Origin: Limnohabitans sp. 103DPR2
Lineage (GTDB): Bacteria > Pseudomonadota > Gammaproteobacteria > Burkholderiales > Burkholderiaceae_C
Assembly: GCF_001412575.1 (NCBI RefSeq)
Contig: NZ_CP011834.1
Coordinates: forward strand, 2,852,001-2,916,000
Length of the DNA stretch: 64,000 nucleotides
Reading direction: 5' to 3'
Under the pieces are notes generated by a model. That model searched no databases. It worked only from the letters and a program-made list of their open reading frames with translations, and was not told the origin of the DNA. Shown here piece by piece: positions 18,338-27,622 of this stretch. Both the position numbers and the translations under genes were made by a program. Every line of letters begins with the position of its first letter. Position 1 is the stretch's first letter.

Positions 18338-18925
18338 TCAGCCAACAGGCCACACCACGCCGTTGTCGTTCAAGATGGCATCGAGCGGCACATCGTGCGG
18401 CTCGGGTTCAAAGTCATCGACATAGCCTTGGATAAATCCCAAACCCACCGTAAATGGTTTGGGTTGCAAAGTGGCTAGGGTGCGGTCGTAAAAACCACCG
18501 CCATAGCCAAGGCGATAGCCCCCTGCGCTGTAACCCACGCAAGGCACAAACAACAAGCTTGGCACAATCACTTCCGTGTCCTTGGGTTTGGGAATGCCGT
18601 AAGCGTCTTCTTCCATGGGGCAACCGGGGTACCACGCATGAAAGGTCAGGGTTTTGTGAACCTTGTCCACCACCGGCAGCCCAATGCGGCGCAACTGTGA
18701 CTCACCGGTCAACTCGCCATCTTCTTTCCAGCGGTGCAACGCAGGCAGGGGATCGAACTCGCCTTTGATGGGCCAATAGGCGCCAATCACGGCATCTGAA
18801 CGGCCAAACAGCCAAATGCGCATCACCCTTTGCAAGGCGTCACTTCGCGCCAGCCTGTCGGGCATGTTGAGGCGCGCCGCCAACAAGTCTTGGCGAATTT
18901 GTTTTTTGGCTTCTGATTTGTCCAT
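18338..18925 (-). CDS. 5-formyltetrahydrofolate cyclo-ligase
   Basis: 195 aa. Converts 5-formyl-THF to 5,10-methenyl-THF with ATP. The family signature is clear in the C-terminal half: VPCVGYSAGGYRLGYGGGFY followed by DRTLA; the N-terminus has the KKQIRQDLLAAR helix. The ATG at 18925 gives the expected length; the open frame upstream runs into the divergent slt gene. It ends 14 bp before the tetR start, so it may be co-transcribed with tetR. Confidence 0.93.
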   Translation of the reverse strand: MDKSEAKKQIRQDLLAARLNMPDRLARSDALQRVMRIWLFGRSDAVIGAYWPIKGEFDPLPALHRWKEDGELTGESQLRRIGLPVVDKVHKTLTFHAWYPGCPMEEDAYGIPKPKDTEVIVPSLLFVPCVGYSAGGYRLGYGGGFYDRTLATLQPKPFTVGLGFIQGYVDDFEPEPHDVPLDAILNDNGVVWPVG

Positions 18926-18934
18926 AATCAACCC

Positions 18935-20920
18935 ATGCAATTGACACAGATTTTGACATCGCTTGGGGCTTCCGTCCTCATTTTCTCCTTCATGAACACG
19001 GCCAATGGCCAAATCGTGACCCAAAACAAGTCCGATGACGTCATTTTGGAGATGAACCAGGCCTTTAAAAAGAACGACAAATCCCAGCTTTCACGCCTTT
19101 TGCCCAAAGCCAAAGGCCACGCCTTAGAGCCATGGGCGGCGTATTGGGAGCTGCGCGTTCGCTTGGACCAGGCCAGCACCGCTGAAATTCAAGAATTTCT
19201 GACCACGTATGCAGGCACCTATGCAGAGGACCGCCTGCGCAACGATTGGTTGCTGCAATTGGGCCGCCAGCGTGATTGGGCCCTCATTGCCCAAGAATAC
19301 CCACGCTTTCGAATGAACGACGATCGCGAAGTGCGCTGCTATGCCTTGGGCACAGACGCACAGCTGAGCAAACCCGAAACACCGGCAGAGCTGAAAAAAC
19401 TTTGGTACGCCTTGCGCGAATCGGACGACGGCTGCACCACCGTGGCCGAAAAACTGCACGATGCCAAGAAGCTAGAGAGCCTGGACATCTGGCGCAAAGC
19501 CCGCTTGGCCATGGACAACAACCGGCCGCGCACTGCGCAAAGTGCGCTCAACATTGAATCGGCGGAATTGGGCAAGCAAGCCATTTTGATTCACGCCGAT
19601 CCACAGAAATATTTGGACAAGCGCATTGTGGCCTTCACACGCAAACGCAAAGAACTTTCTGTCTTGGCCCTCATTCGCATCGCCAACACTGACCCCGACA
19701 AAGCCGCCCAGTTGCTTGAGAAAAAATGGGGCTTGATGCTCACCAAGGAGGAGCACAACTGGACCTGGGGTGTCATTGGCAAACAGGCCGCACAAAAGCT
19801 ACAAGACAACGCGCACCAGTACTTCAGCAAGGTCTCACGCAACCAAGATTTGAACGACGACCTGCTGGCCTGGAAAGCCCGCGCAGCCCTGCGCCAAGGC
19901 GACTGGAAAGCTGTAGCGACCACGCTGGACGCGATGGAAGATGCCAAAAATGACGCCACGTGGATCTACTGGAAAGCCAGAGCCCAACTCAGCACTGCCA
20001 CCACCGACGCACAACGCACAGAAGCCACAGCAGCCCTCAAAAGCATTGCAGGTGTGAAAGGCTTCTACGAACAACTGGCGCTTGAAGAATTGGGCCAAGC
20101 CATCTCCGTGCCCGTCAAACCTGCGCCACTGACCGCTCAAGAAAAAGCAGCTGCCCAACAAAATGCAGGTTTGCAACGCGCGCTCTATGCATTGAGCCTG
20201 GGCCTGCGGCCAGAGGGCAACCGTGAGTGGAACTACAGCACCAACTTGCACACACCCGGCGGCATGAGCGAGCGTGAACTGTTGGCCGCTGCAGACTTGG
20301 CTTGCAGCAAACAAGTGTGGGACCGCTGCATCAACACCAGCGACCGCACCAAAACACAAATCGATTTTGACCAGCGCTTTCCGATGCCGCTTAAAGACAC
20401 GGTGTTGCGCAAAGCCAAAGAGGTGCAACTCGATCCTGCTTATGTGTACGGCCTGATCCGACAAGAAAGCCGTTTCATCATGGACGCCAAATCGGTGGTG
20501 GGCGCTTCTGGCCTGATGCAGGTGATGCCGGCCACTGCCAAATGGACCGCCAAGAAAATTGGTTTGACGAATTTTCAGGTGAATCAACTGAATGAACACG
20601 AGACCAATGTGGCCATCGGCACGGGCTATTTGAAATTGGTCTTAGATGATTTTGATGGCTCGATGCCATTGGCCGCAGCGGCCTACAACGCGGGTCCCAG
20701 CCGCTCACGCGCGTGGCGCAAAGGCCCCGTCTTGGAAGCAGCCATTTGGGCTGAGAACATTCCGTTCACTGAAACACGGGACTATGTGAAGAAAGTGTTG
20801 TCTAACACGACCAACTATGCGGTCATCATCACTGGCCAGCCACAGTCCTTGAAGGCACGCCTAGGTACTGTTGGACCTCGAAACGCTCAAGCGCCTGAGG
20901 AAAACGCTGACTTGCCGTGA
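18935..20920 (+). CDS. slt: Soluble lytic murein transglycosylase
   Basis: 661 aa. Cleaves peptidoglycan between MurNAc and GlcNAc, forming 1,6-anhydro ends (periplasm). A signal peptide (about residues 1-25) is followed by a long alpha-superhelical region and a C-terminal SLT domain with VYGLIRQESRF (catalytic Glu near residue 510), GASGLMQVMPATAKW and NVAIGTGYL, AAYNAGPSRSRAW. The layout matches Slt70. Divergent from the cyclo-ligase gene by 9 bp; convergent with the PHA-system gene across hairpin copy E. anmK in this window uses its anhydro-sugar products downstream. Confidence 0.94.
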   Translation: MQLTQILTSLGASVLIFSFMNTANGQIVTQNKSDDVILEMNQAFKKNDKSQLSRLLPKAKGHALEPWAAYWELRVRLDQASTAEIQEFLTTYAGTYAEDRLRNDWLLQLGRQRDWALIAQEYPRFRMNDDREVRCYALGTDAQLSKPETPAELKKLWYALRESDDGCTTVAEKLHDAKKLESLDIWRKARLAMDNNRPRTAQSALNIESAELGKQAILIHADPQKYLDKRIVAFTRKRKELSVLALIRIANTDPDKAAQLLEKKWGLMLTKEEHNWTWGVIGKQAAQKLQDNAHQYFSKVSRNQDLNDDLLAWKARAALRQGDWKAVATTLDAMEDAKNDATWIYWKARAQLSTATTDAQRTEATAALKSIAGVKGFYEQLALEELGQAISVPVKPAPLTAQEKAAAQQNAGLQRALYALSLGLRPEGNREWNYSTNLHTPGGMSERELLAAADLACSKQVWDRCINTSDRTKTQIDFDQRFPMPLKDTVLRKAKEVQLDPAYVYGLIRQESRFIMDAKSVVGASGLMQVMPATAKWTAKKIGLTNFQVNQLNEHETNVAIGTGYLKLVLDDFDGSMPLAAAAYNAGPSRSRAWRKGPVLEAAIWAENIPFTETRDYVKKVLSNTTNYAVIITGQPQSLKARLGTVGPRNAQAPEENADLP

Positions 20921-20921
20921 A

Positions 20922-21076
20922 AAATAATTGGGGTCAGATCAACATTAATTTGGTCAATCAGTGAGGGCTCAACCCAAGGGGGGCTTCCTCATACTGGAGT
21001 ACCAGAAATCGTTCAGCCCCCCTTGGGTTGAGCCCTCACCGATTGGAAATTAATGTTGATCTGACCCCAATTATTT
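20922..21076. repeat. Variable-arm hairpin, family 1, copy E
   Basis: Outer stem AAATAATTGGGGTCAGATCA... and complement. Arms AGTGAGGGCTCAACCCAAGG + GGGGCT (to 20985) and complement (from 21015). They differ from copy C at one position (A to C) and the opposite arm carries the matching T to G change, a compensatory pair. The arm base next to AATC is A on the left and C on the right, which pairs as U-G only on the minus-strand transcript. The core (20986-21014) has the orientation of copies A, C and F. It lies between two convergent stop codons. Confidence 0.93.
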
Positions 21077-21381
21077 CACCCCAGCAATTTGTCCAAGTTG
21101 CTAGAAATTTTCTCTTCAATCTTGTCTTTGAAAGACGCCATCAAAAAGCCCAACTCCAACTTCATGCTGAGTTGAGTGCCCGTGATGCACAAATAGCCAG
21201 AAGCCCCAGCGCGCTCAAAGTTCAAGCGATCTTGCACCTCGCCTTTGTCGTTGATTTCGTTGGCCACATAAGTGCAGTCCATGCCCCAATCTTCTTCGGC
21301 TTCTTTTTGCCATTGAGCGGCTACCGCACGGGCCTTCTCCATGCCCAAAGTGTGATCGCGTTGAATGAAAATTTCAGCCAT
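21076..21381 (-). CDS. Polyhydroxyalkanoic acid system family protein
   Basis: 101 aa. The sequence IFIQRDHTLGMEKARAVAAQ (residues 4-23), WGMDCTY and the C-terminal EEKISSNLDKLL match small proteins annotated as polyhydroxyalkanoate granule/system proteins. The exact role is unknown. The ATG at 21381 is chosen because MAEIFIQRDH is the family N-terminus; it lies 5 bp after the molybdopterin oxidoreductase and is probably in the same operon. Confidence 0.82.
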   Translation of the reverse strand: MAEIFIQRDHTLGMEKARAVAAQWQKEAEEDWGMDCTYVANEINDKGEVQDRLNFERAGASGYLCITGTQLSMKLELGFLMASFKDKIEEKISSNLDKLLG

Positions 21382-21386
21382 GTCTC

Positions 21387-23447
21387 TCAAGCCTTCTTCA
21401 AAAGTGCCACTTCCACCTGGCAATCGTAAAACACGGGCGCACGGCCCAAATCGGTCAGCAATTGACTGGTCACTTCATTAACGTTGGTGCCGTTCAGGCC
21501 CATCTTGCGCCACCAAATGCCCAAGCCATTCACAACACCAGGACGTGCACGTATTGTCACGTCGGCTTTGCAATGGTATTCGCCGCGGTCGTTGAACACC
21601 TTCACCGTATCGCCTGTGGCAATGCCACGCGCAGAAGCATCTTCAAAACAAATTTCGACCAAGGGTTCTTTCTCAATGGCGCGCAAACTCTCAACATTCA
21701 CAAACGAGGAATTCAAGAAGTTGCGCGCAGGGGGTGAGATCATGGCCAAGGGATAGGCACTTCCCGCAACAGGTACTTCGTAATTGGGAATGTGATTGGG
21801 CAAGGGGTCCAAACCTTGCGCAGACAAACGATCGCTCACAAATTCGCAACGTCCCGACGGCGTTGCAAATCCGCCTTTTGCAAACGGCGCCTCAGGCACT
21901 GGCATGGACACAAAGCCGACGTCCAACAGCGTTTGAAAATCAACATCGGGGCCTACTGCGGTGCGGCACATGCTCAGGTCGTCTTCGCTGAAGCAAGGCT
22001 CGTTGTAGCCCATGGCTTTGGCCAGCAAGCGAAAAATTTCGCTGTTGGATTTGGCTTGGCCCACTGGCGCAATGGCGGGTCGGTTCAGCAACACATCGGT
22101 GTGGCCATAACTGCCTTGCACATCCCAGTGTTCCAACTGCGTGGTGGCGGGCAGCACGTAATCGGCGTAGTCGGCGGTGTCGGTCTGGAAATGTTCCATC
22201 ACCACCGTGAACAAGTCTTCGCGCGCAAAGCCCTGCACCACTTTGCCCGATTGCGGCGCAATGGCCACGGGGTTGCTGTTGTAAACCAACAAGGCTTTCA
22301 CTTGAGGGCCCCACACCGCACTGCCTGGGTGGTTCAAATCGTTGCCGATCGTGGCCATGTTGAGCATGCGGGGACGGCGTGTGCCCAGCAAATCAGGGCG
22401 ATGCAGATCTTGTTTGTTCACCTTGAAATTGCTGGAGCTGCTGAGCAACAAGCCCCCTGCTCTGTCACGCCAGGCGCCAGTCAAGGCGGGCAAGCAAGCA
22501 ATGGCGCGCACGGCATTGGCGCCACCTTTCACACGCTGCATGCCGTAGTTCAATCGAATCGCAGCTTTGGTGGTGGTGCCCCAGTCTTTGGCCAAAGACC
22601 GAATCAATTCGGCCTCGATGCCGCACACTTCAGCAGCGCGCTCTAGGGTCCATGTCATGGCGCGTTCGCGCAATGCATCCCAGCCTAAGGTGTACTTCTC
22701 AATGTAGTCGTGGTCTAGCCAATCGTTCACCACCAATTCGCGCATGATGGCAAAGGCCAAAGCTGCGTCGGTGCCTGGTCGAATGGGCAAATGCACGTGG
22801 CATTTTTCAGCAGTTTCACTGTGCCGCGGATCAATGCAAATCAGTTTGGCGCCATTGCGTTTGGCATCTTGTGCGCGACGCCAAAAGTGCACGTTGCTGG
22901 TGATCGAGTTGCTGCCCCAAATCACAATCAGTTTGGATTCAGAAAAGAACTCGGTCTTCATGCCGAACTTGCCACCCAGTGTGTAGACCAAACCTTCGCC
23001 ACCGGCCGAAGCACAGATGGTGCGATCTAACAGCGACGCGCCCATCTTGTTGAAAAAACGCGAAGCCATGGCCTCGCTTTGCACCCAGCCCATGGTGCCC
23101 GCATAGCTGTAGGGCAACACGGCTTCTGGGTTCTCTGACGCAATGGCCTTGAGTCGCAAAGCGATGTCTTGAATCGCTTCCTCCCAAGTCACCTGCACAA
23201 ACTGGCCAGAGCCCTTGGGGCCGCTGCGTTTTAAAGGGTGCATCAAGCGCTCAGGGCTGTAGGTGCGCTCGGTGTAGCGAGACACTTTGGTGCACAACAC
23301 CCCTTGCGTGTGCAAATGGTCAGGGTTGCCTTGCACCTTCACGGCGCGCCCGTTCTCCACGGTGGTGAGCAGCGCGCAGGTGTCGGGGCAGTCGTGCGGG
23401 CACAAACCGCGCACCACGGCATTTTGTTCAAGCACTGAATTTGTCAT
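21387..23447 (-). CDS. Molybdopterin (bis-MGD) oxidoreductase family protein
   Basis: 686 aa. The N-terminal CPHDCPDTCALL...GVLCTKV (residues 17-53) is a four-cysteine motif for a [4Fe-4S] cluster as in the formate dehydrogenase/DMSO reductase superfamily. Later segments are SYAGTMGWVQ, WGSNSITSNVHFWRRA, RLNYGMQRVKGG and a C-terminal MopB-binding domain (VKVFNDRGEY). No electron-transfer subunit adjoins and no Tat signal is evident, so it is probably a cytoplasmic enzyme of unknown substrate. Confidence 0.9.
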   Translation of the reverse strand: MTNSVLEQNAVVRGLCPHDCPDTCALLTTVENGRAVKVQGNPDHLHTQGVLCTKVSRYTERTYSPERLMHPLKRSGPKGSGQFVQVTWEEAIQDIALRLKAIASENPEAVLPYSYAGTMGWVQSEAMASRFFNKMGASLLDRTICASAGGEGLVYTLGGKFGMKTEFFSESKLIVIWGSNSITSNVHFWRRAQDAKRNGAKLICIDPRHSETAEKCHVHLPIRPGTDAALAFAIMRELVVNDWLDHDYIEKYTLGWDALRERAMTWTLERAAEVCGIEAELIRSLAKDWGTTTKAAIRLNYGMQRVKGGANAVRAIACLPALTGAWRDRAGGLLLSSSSNFKVNKQDLHRPDLLGTRRPRMLNMATIGNDLNHPGSAVWGPQVKALLVYNSNPVAIAPQSGKVVQGFAREDLFTVVMEHFQTDTADYADYVLPATTQLEHWDVQGSYGHTDVLLNRPAIAPVGQAKSNSEIFRLLAKAMGYNEPCFSEDDLSMCRTAVGPDVDFQTLLDVGFVSMPVPEAPFAKGGFATPSGRCEFVSDRLSAQGLDPLPNHIPNYEVPVAGSAYPLAMISPPARNFLNSSFVNVESLRAIEKEPLVEICFEDASARGIATGDTVKVFNDRGEYHCKADVTIRARPGVVNGLGIWWRKMGLNGTNVNEVTSQLLTDLGRAPVFYDCQVEVALLKKA

Positions 23448-23552
23448 GGCTTCATTCTAAAAGGGTATTTTTGGGGATAACCCTGAAGAGAAATGTCCCC
23501 CAAGTGCAAAAGGGTTGTAGCGCAATGGCACGACTCTCGCTAGACTGTGGTT

Positions 23553-24761
23553 ATGAAAATCATCGACTCCATCCTCACCGACGCGGCCAGCATTGCGGCC
23601 ATTCGCAAAGACATCCATGCCCACCCCGAGTTGTGCTTCCAAGAAGTGCGCACCGCCGATGTGGTGGCCAAGCAACTCACCGACTGGGGCATTCCCATTC
23701 ACCGCGGCATGGGCACCACCGGTGTCATTGGCATTGTGCACGGCCGTGATGGCGGTGCTTGCGGACGTGGTGTGGGTTTGCGCGCCGACATCGACGCGCT
23801 TCCCATGCAAGAGTTCAACACCTTTGCCCACGCCAGCAAACACCAAGGCAAGATGCACGCTTGCGGCCACGATGGCCACACCGCCATGCTGTTGGCAGCC
23901 GCCAAGCACTTCTCTAAACACCGCGACTTTGACGGTACCGTTTACTTGATCTTCCAACCCGCCGAAGAAGGCGGTGGCGGTGCCCGCGAAATGATCAAAG
24001 ACGGCATGTTTGAAAAATTCCCCATGCAAGCCGTATTTGGCATGCACAACTGGCCCGGCGCCCAAGTGGGCAACTTTGCGGTCAGCCCTGGCCCGGTCAT
24101 GGCGTCTAGCAACGAATTCAAAATCACCATCCGAGGCAAAGGCAGCCACGCCGCCCTGCCTCACAACGGCATCGACCCCGTGCCTGTGGCTTGCCAATTG
24201 GTCCAAGCTTTTCAAACCATCATCACGCGCAACAAAAAGCCCGTCGATGCGGGCGTTATTTCGGTCACCATGGTGCATGCGGGTGAAGCCACCAATGTGG
24301 TGCCCGACTTCTGCGTCATTCAAGGCACCGTTCGCACCTTCACGTTGGAAGTGCTCGACCTCATCGAAAACCGCATGAAGCAAATCACAGAAAACCTGTG
24401 CGCTGCTTTTGATGCCAAGCCCGAATTCCACTTCAACCGCAACTACCCACCCACTGTCAACAGCGCAGCCGAGGCCGAATTTGCGCGCAAAGTGATGGAA
24501 GGCATTGTGGGCAAAGAGAACGTGCAAGTTCAAGAACCCACCATGGGCGCCGAAGACTTCTCGTTCATGTTGCAAGCCAAGCCTGGTGCCTATGTGTTCA
24601 TTGCCAATGGCGACGGTTCACACCGCGAAATGGGCCATGGCGCAGGTCCTTGCATGCTGCACAACCCCAGTTACGACTTCAACGACGACCTCATTCCATT
24701 GGGCGGCACGTATTGGGTTGAATTGGCCACACAATGGTTGGCCAACCCCACTCAAAAGTAA
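23553..24761 (+). CDS. M20 family amidohydrolase (hippurate hydrolase-like)
   Basis: 402 aa. M20D family layout: RKDIHAHPELCFQE (residues about 18-31), GLRADIDALPMQE, the metal motif MHACGHDGHTAMLL (about 100-113), EEGGGGAREMI and NPSYDFNDD near the end. Such enzymes hydrolyse N-acyl amino acids or indole conjugates using a dinuclear metal site. The ATG at 23553 is preferred to an in-frame GTG two codons upstream. It is divergent from the molybdopterin enzyme. Confidence 0.92.
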   Translation: MKIIDSILTDAASIAAIRKDIHAHPELCFQEVRTADVVAKQLTDWGIPIHRGMGTTGVIGIVHGRDGGACGRGVGLRADIDALPMQEFNTFAHASKHQGKMHACGHDGHTAMLLAAAKHFSKHRDFDGTVYLIFQPAEEGGGGAREMIKDGMFEKFPMQAVFGMHNWPGAQVGNFAVSPGPVMASSNEFKITIRGKGSHAALPHNGIDPVPVACQLVQAFQTIITRNKKPVDAGVISVTMVHAGEATNVVPDFCVIQGTVRTFTLEVLDLIENRMKQITENLCAAFDAKPEFHFNRNYPPTVNSAAEAEFARKVMEGIVGKENVQVQEPTMGAEDFSFMLQAKPGAYVFIANGDGSHREMGHGAGPCMLHNPSYDFNDDLIPLGGTYWVELATQWLANPTQK

Positions 24762-24810
24762 AGTCCAGCGGCTCTCCGCTTTTCCGGGTCAATTGATTTG
24801 ACCTCACTTT

Positions 24811-24835
24811 TGAAGCCCTTCGGGGCTTCATTCAT
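24811..24835 (+). terminator. Terminator-like hairpin with TTCG loop
   Basis: TGAAGCCC, tetraloop TTCG, GGGCTTCA (24811-24830), then TTCAT. The stem is perfect but the T-run is weak and the next gene starts at 24847, so it may only attenuate. Confidence 0.55.
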
Positions 24836-24846
24836 TTGGAGCTTTC

Positions 24847-25926
24847 ATGACAAACATTCACGACGCATTTTCAAAGAGCTATGCAGAGGCTCGCCAAAAG
24901 TTTTTAAGCGCTGCACAACAAGCAGGCCTGCAAGTTGAATCCCACATTCACCCCGAAAAAGGCCGCGATGGCGAAGAGTTGGCCATGGACGTGGTGCGCG
25001 AAGGTCCTGCCGATGCCAAACAGGTCTTGCTGGTCAGCAGTGCCTGTCATGGCGTAGAAGGTTACTGCGGCAGTGGTGTGCAAATTGACGCCATGCGCAG
25101 TGCTGAATGGCACAAGGCTGTGGCACAAAGCGGTGTGGCGGTGGTGTACGTCCACGCCCTCAACCCCCATGGTTTCTCGCACGTGCGCCGCGTCACACAA
25201 GAAAACGTTGACCTGAATCGCAACTTCCACGACTTCAGCAAACCCCTGCCCGACAACACGGCCTACAAAGAAGTCCAGCATCTGTTGTTGCCCGACGTAT
25301 GGCCACCCAACGAAGCCAACATGCAGGCCACGATGCAATACATCGCAACACACGGTATGCCCAAACTGCAAGCCGCGGTGTCACAAGGCCAGCACCACGA
25401 TCCCAAGGGTTTGTTCTTTGGCGGCCAAGCACCCACCTGGAGCAACCAAACCATTCGCAAAGTTCTCAAACAACAAGCCGGCAAAGCGCAAAAGTTGGCT
25501 TGGATTGATTTGCACACTGGCTTAGGCCCCAGCGGCGTGGGCGAACGCATCTATGCGGGCGCCAACGATGCAGCCGCCATTGAGCGCGCGCGCCAATGGT
25601 GGGGCAACATCACTTCCATTTACGATGGCACATCCTCTTCTGCGTTCCTCACAGGCCTCATGTGGATGTCGGTGCAAGACGAATGCCCTCAAGCCGAATA
25701 CACCGGCATTGCGCTGGAATACGGCACCTTGCCCATGAACGACATGTTGATGGCCCTGCGCGCCGACCACTGGCTGCACATTCATCCCGAGGCGTCTGAG
25801 GATTTGAAGAAAAGCATCAAAGCGCAAATCTTCAACGCCTTCTACACCGACACCGATGAATGGCGCGCGCAAATCATCACACAAGCGCGCGATGCCATGG
25901 GCCAAGCACTCCAAGGTTTGAAATGA
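24847..25926 (+). CDS. M14-like metallopeptidase, DUF2817
   Basis: 359 aa. Zinc-carboxypeptidase-like fold: the motif SSACHGVEGYCGSG (about residues 75-88; His-x-x-Glu zinc pair) and VDLNRNFHDF match DUF2817 members of the M14 clan; a third His is in WIDLHTGLGPSG and a Glu in IALEYGTLP. The substrate is unknown, and predicted cytoplasmic (no signal peptide). Its TGA overlaps the next gene's ATG. Confidence 0.9.
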   Translation: MTNIHDAFSKSYAEARQKFLSAAQQAGLQVESHIHPEKGRDGEELAMDVVREGPADAKQVLLVSSACHGVEGYCGSGVQIDAMRSAEWHKAVAQSGVAVVYVHALNPHGFSHVRRVTQENVDLNRNFHDFSKPLPDNTAYKEVQHLLLPDVWPPNEANMQATMQYIATHGMPKLQAAVSQGQHHDPKGLFFGGQAPTWSNQTIRKVLKQQAGKAQKLAWIDLHTGLGPSGVGERIYAGANDAAAIERARQWWGNITSIYDGTSSSAFLTGLMWMSVQDECPQAEYTGIALEYGTLPMNDMLMALRADHWLHIHPEASEDLKKSIKAQIFNAFYTDTDEWRAQIITQARDAMGQALQGLK

Positions 25927-26888
25927 ACGGCTCTTCCAAGCGCATTCTGATATTGGGTGGCACCGGCTTTGTCGGCCGCCATGTTTGCGAAAAACTCACC
26001 CGCATGGGCTGCAGCATGACGGTGATCACCCGCCGCGCCAGCCAAGCCGCCGCCATTCAAAATTTACCCCGCGTGCGCGTACTGGAGGGCGATGTCTACA
26101 ACAGCGCTTTTCTGGCGAAATGCATGGCGCAACACGATGTCGTGATCAACCTCATCGCCATCTTGCATGGCTCTGAAGCGGCCTTTAGCAAAGCGCATGT
26201 TCAGTTACCCCAAGTCATTGCAGAGGCCTGCCTTGCCAGCGGCGTCAAACGCCTCATTCACATCAGCGCATTGGGCGCCAGCCCGGACGGACCTTCAGCT
26301 TACCAACGCAGCAAAGCCCAAGGCGAAGCCTTGCTCAAGCAAGCGGGTTTGGATTTAACGCTCTTGCAACCCAGCGTCATCTTTGGCGCAGACGACAAGT
26401 TCCTCAACCTGTTTGCCCAGTTGCAGCAAATTGCGCCTGTGGTGCCCTTGGCAGGCGCCAGCACGCGTTTTCAGCCGGTGTGGGTGGAAGATGTGGCATC
26501 GGCGGTGGCGCATTGCGTCATGGATGCCAAGACGCAAGGTCACACCTATGAAATTTGCGGACCCGAAATTTGGACCTTGAAAGAATTGGTTCAAAAGTCC
26601 GGTCAATGGGCAGGCGTCAAAGGTGGCCGAGGTCGCTGGGTGTTTGGCATTCCTCACACCCTCGCTTGGCTACAAGCCTTCCTGATGGAATTGGCCCCCG
26701 GCCAACCCCTCATGAGCCGCGACAATCTGCGGTCGATGCAAGTCGACAACGTGTCATCCGGCAATGCCTTAAGCCTCAAAGAACTGAACATTCAAGCCAG
26801 CAGTGTCTACAGCATCGCTCCGGGCTACTTGGGCTACAAAGGCGCTTGCACTAAACTGGATGTTTTCCGCGCCAAAGGACGCCCATGA
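25923..26888 (+). CDS. NDUFA9-like NAD-dependent epimerase/dehydratase
   Basis: 321 aa. Atypical SDR with the N-terminal nucleotide motif ILILGGTGFVGRHVCEKL (residues 7-24) and the HISALGASPDGPSAYQRSKA segment in place of the usual Tyr-x3-Lys site. This matches the complex I NDUFA9 subunit-like family, which in bacteria may bind quinone-related or nucleotide-sugar ligands; role unproved. ATGA overlaps join it to the peptidase gene upstream and to the GST gene downstream. Confidence 0.87.
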   Translation: MNGSSKRILILGGTGFVGRHVCEKLTRMGCSMTVITRRASQAAAIQNLPRVRVLEGDVYNSAFLAKCMAQHDVVINLIAILHGSEAAFSKAHVQLPQVIAEACLASGVKRLIHISALGASPDGPSAYQRSKAQGEALLKQAGLDLTLLQPSVIFGADDKFLNLFAQLQQIAPVVPLAGASTRFQPVWVEDVASAVAHCVMDAKTQGHTYEICGPEIWTLKELVQKSGQWAGVKGGRGRWVFGIPHTLAWLQAFLMELAPGQPLMSRDNLRSMQVDNVSSGNALSLKELNIQASSVYSIAPGYLGYKGACTKLDVFRAKGRP

Positions 26889-27565
26889 AACTTTTCATCG
26901 CCAACAAAAATTACTCCTCATGGTCCATGCGACCCTGGGTCATGCTCAAGCAAGCAGGCATCCCCTTTGAAGAAGTGATGGTGCGCTTTGATGGTTTTGA
27001 TGCGCAGTCCAAGTTCAAGCAAAGCTTGAAAGACATCAACCCCGTAGGCAAAGTGCCGGTGCTGGTCGATGGCGACTTGGCGGTTTGGGACACCTTGGCC
27101 ATTGCCGAATACGCAGCCGAAAAATTCCCTGAGAAAAAACTCTGGCCTAGCGCAGTGGCCGACCGCGCCCGTGCACGCAGCATTTGCGCCGAAATGCACA
27201 GCGGCTTCATGGGCATTCGCAGTGCATGCCCCATGAACATCGACGCCTACTTGCCAGAAATTGGCGCCTTAGCCTTGCGTGACAAAGAAGCTGTGCGCAA
27301 TGATCTGAAGCGCATTGACACTTTGTTTGCGTCACTTTTGAAACAACACCAAGGCCCCATGTTGTTTGGCGAGTTCAGCATTCCCGATGCTTACTTCTCT
27401 CCGGTGGTGATGCGCATCAAAACCTATGCGCTACCCGTCTCAGCAGAAACACAGGCCTACATCGAGCGCTTGTGCGCCATGCCCGGCGTGAAAGCTTGGA
27501 TCGACGATGCCTTGGCCGAAAAAGACTTCATCGATTTTGAAGAGCCGTTTCGGACCAAGCCCTGA
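26885..27565 (+). CDS. Glutathione S-transferase family protein
   Basis: 226 aa. An N-terminal thioredoxin-like domain with NYSSWSMRPWVML (Ser likely activating glutathione) and the cis-Pro segment NPVGKVPVLVDG (about residues 51-62), then an all-helical C-terminal domain ending EEPFRT. The substrate is unknown. Third gene of a tightly packed cluster with 4-bp overlap upstream. Confidence 0.93.
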   Translation: MKLFIANKNYSSWSMRPWVMLKQAGIPFEEVMVRFDGFDAQSKFKQSLKDINPVGKVPVLVDGDLAVWDTLAIAEYAAEKFPEKKLWPSAVADRARARSICAEMHSGFMGIRSACPMNIDAYLPEIGALALRDKEAVRNDLKRIDTLFASLLKQHQGPMLFGEFSIPDAYFSPVVMRIKTYALPVSAETQAYIERLCAMPGVKAWIDDALAEKDFIDFEEPFRTKP

Positions 27566-27622
27566 GCACAGGATGCGCAACGACGTCAAAGCCTGCCGTG
27601 CTTCACTGAATCGACGCGAACT

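Noticed and set aside
21387..23447. Formate dehydrogenase alpha subunit
   Set aside because: The N-terminal cysteine motif fits the superfamily, but no Fdh electron-transfer subunits or fdhD adjoin, so only the superfamily is named.
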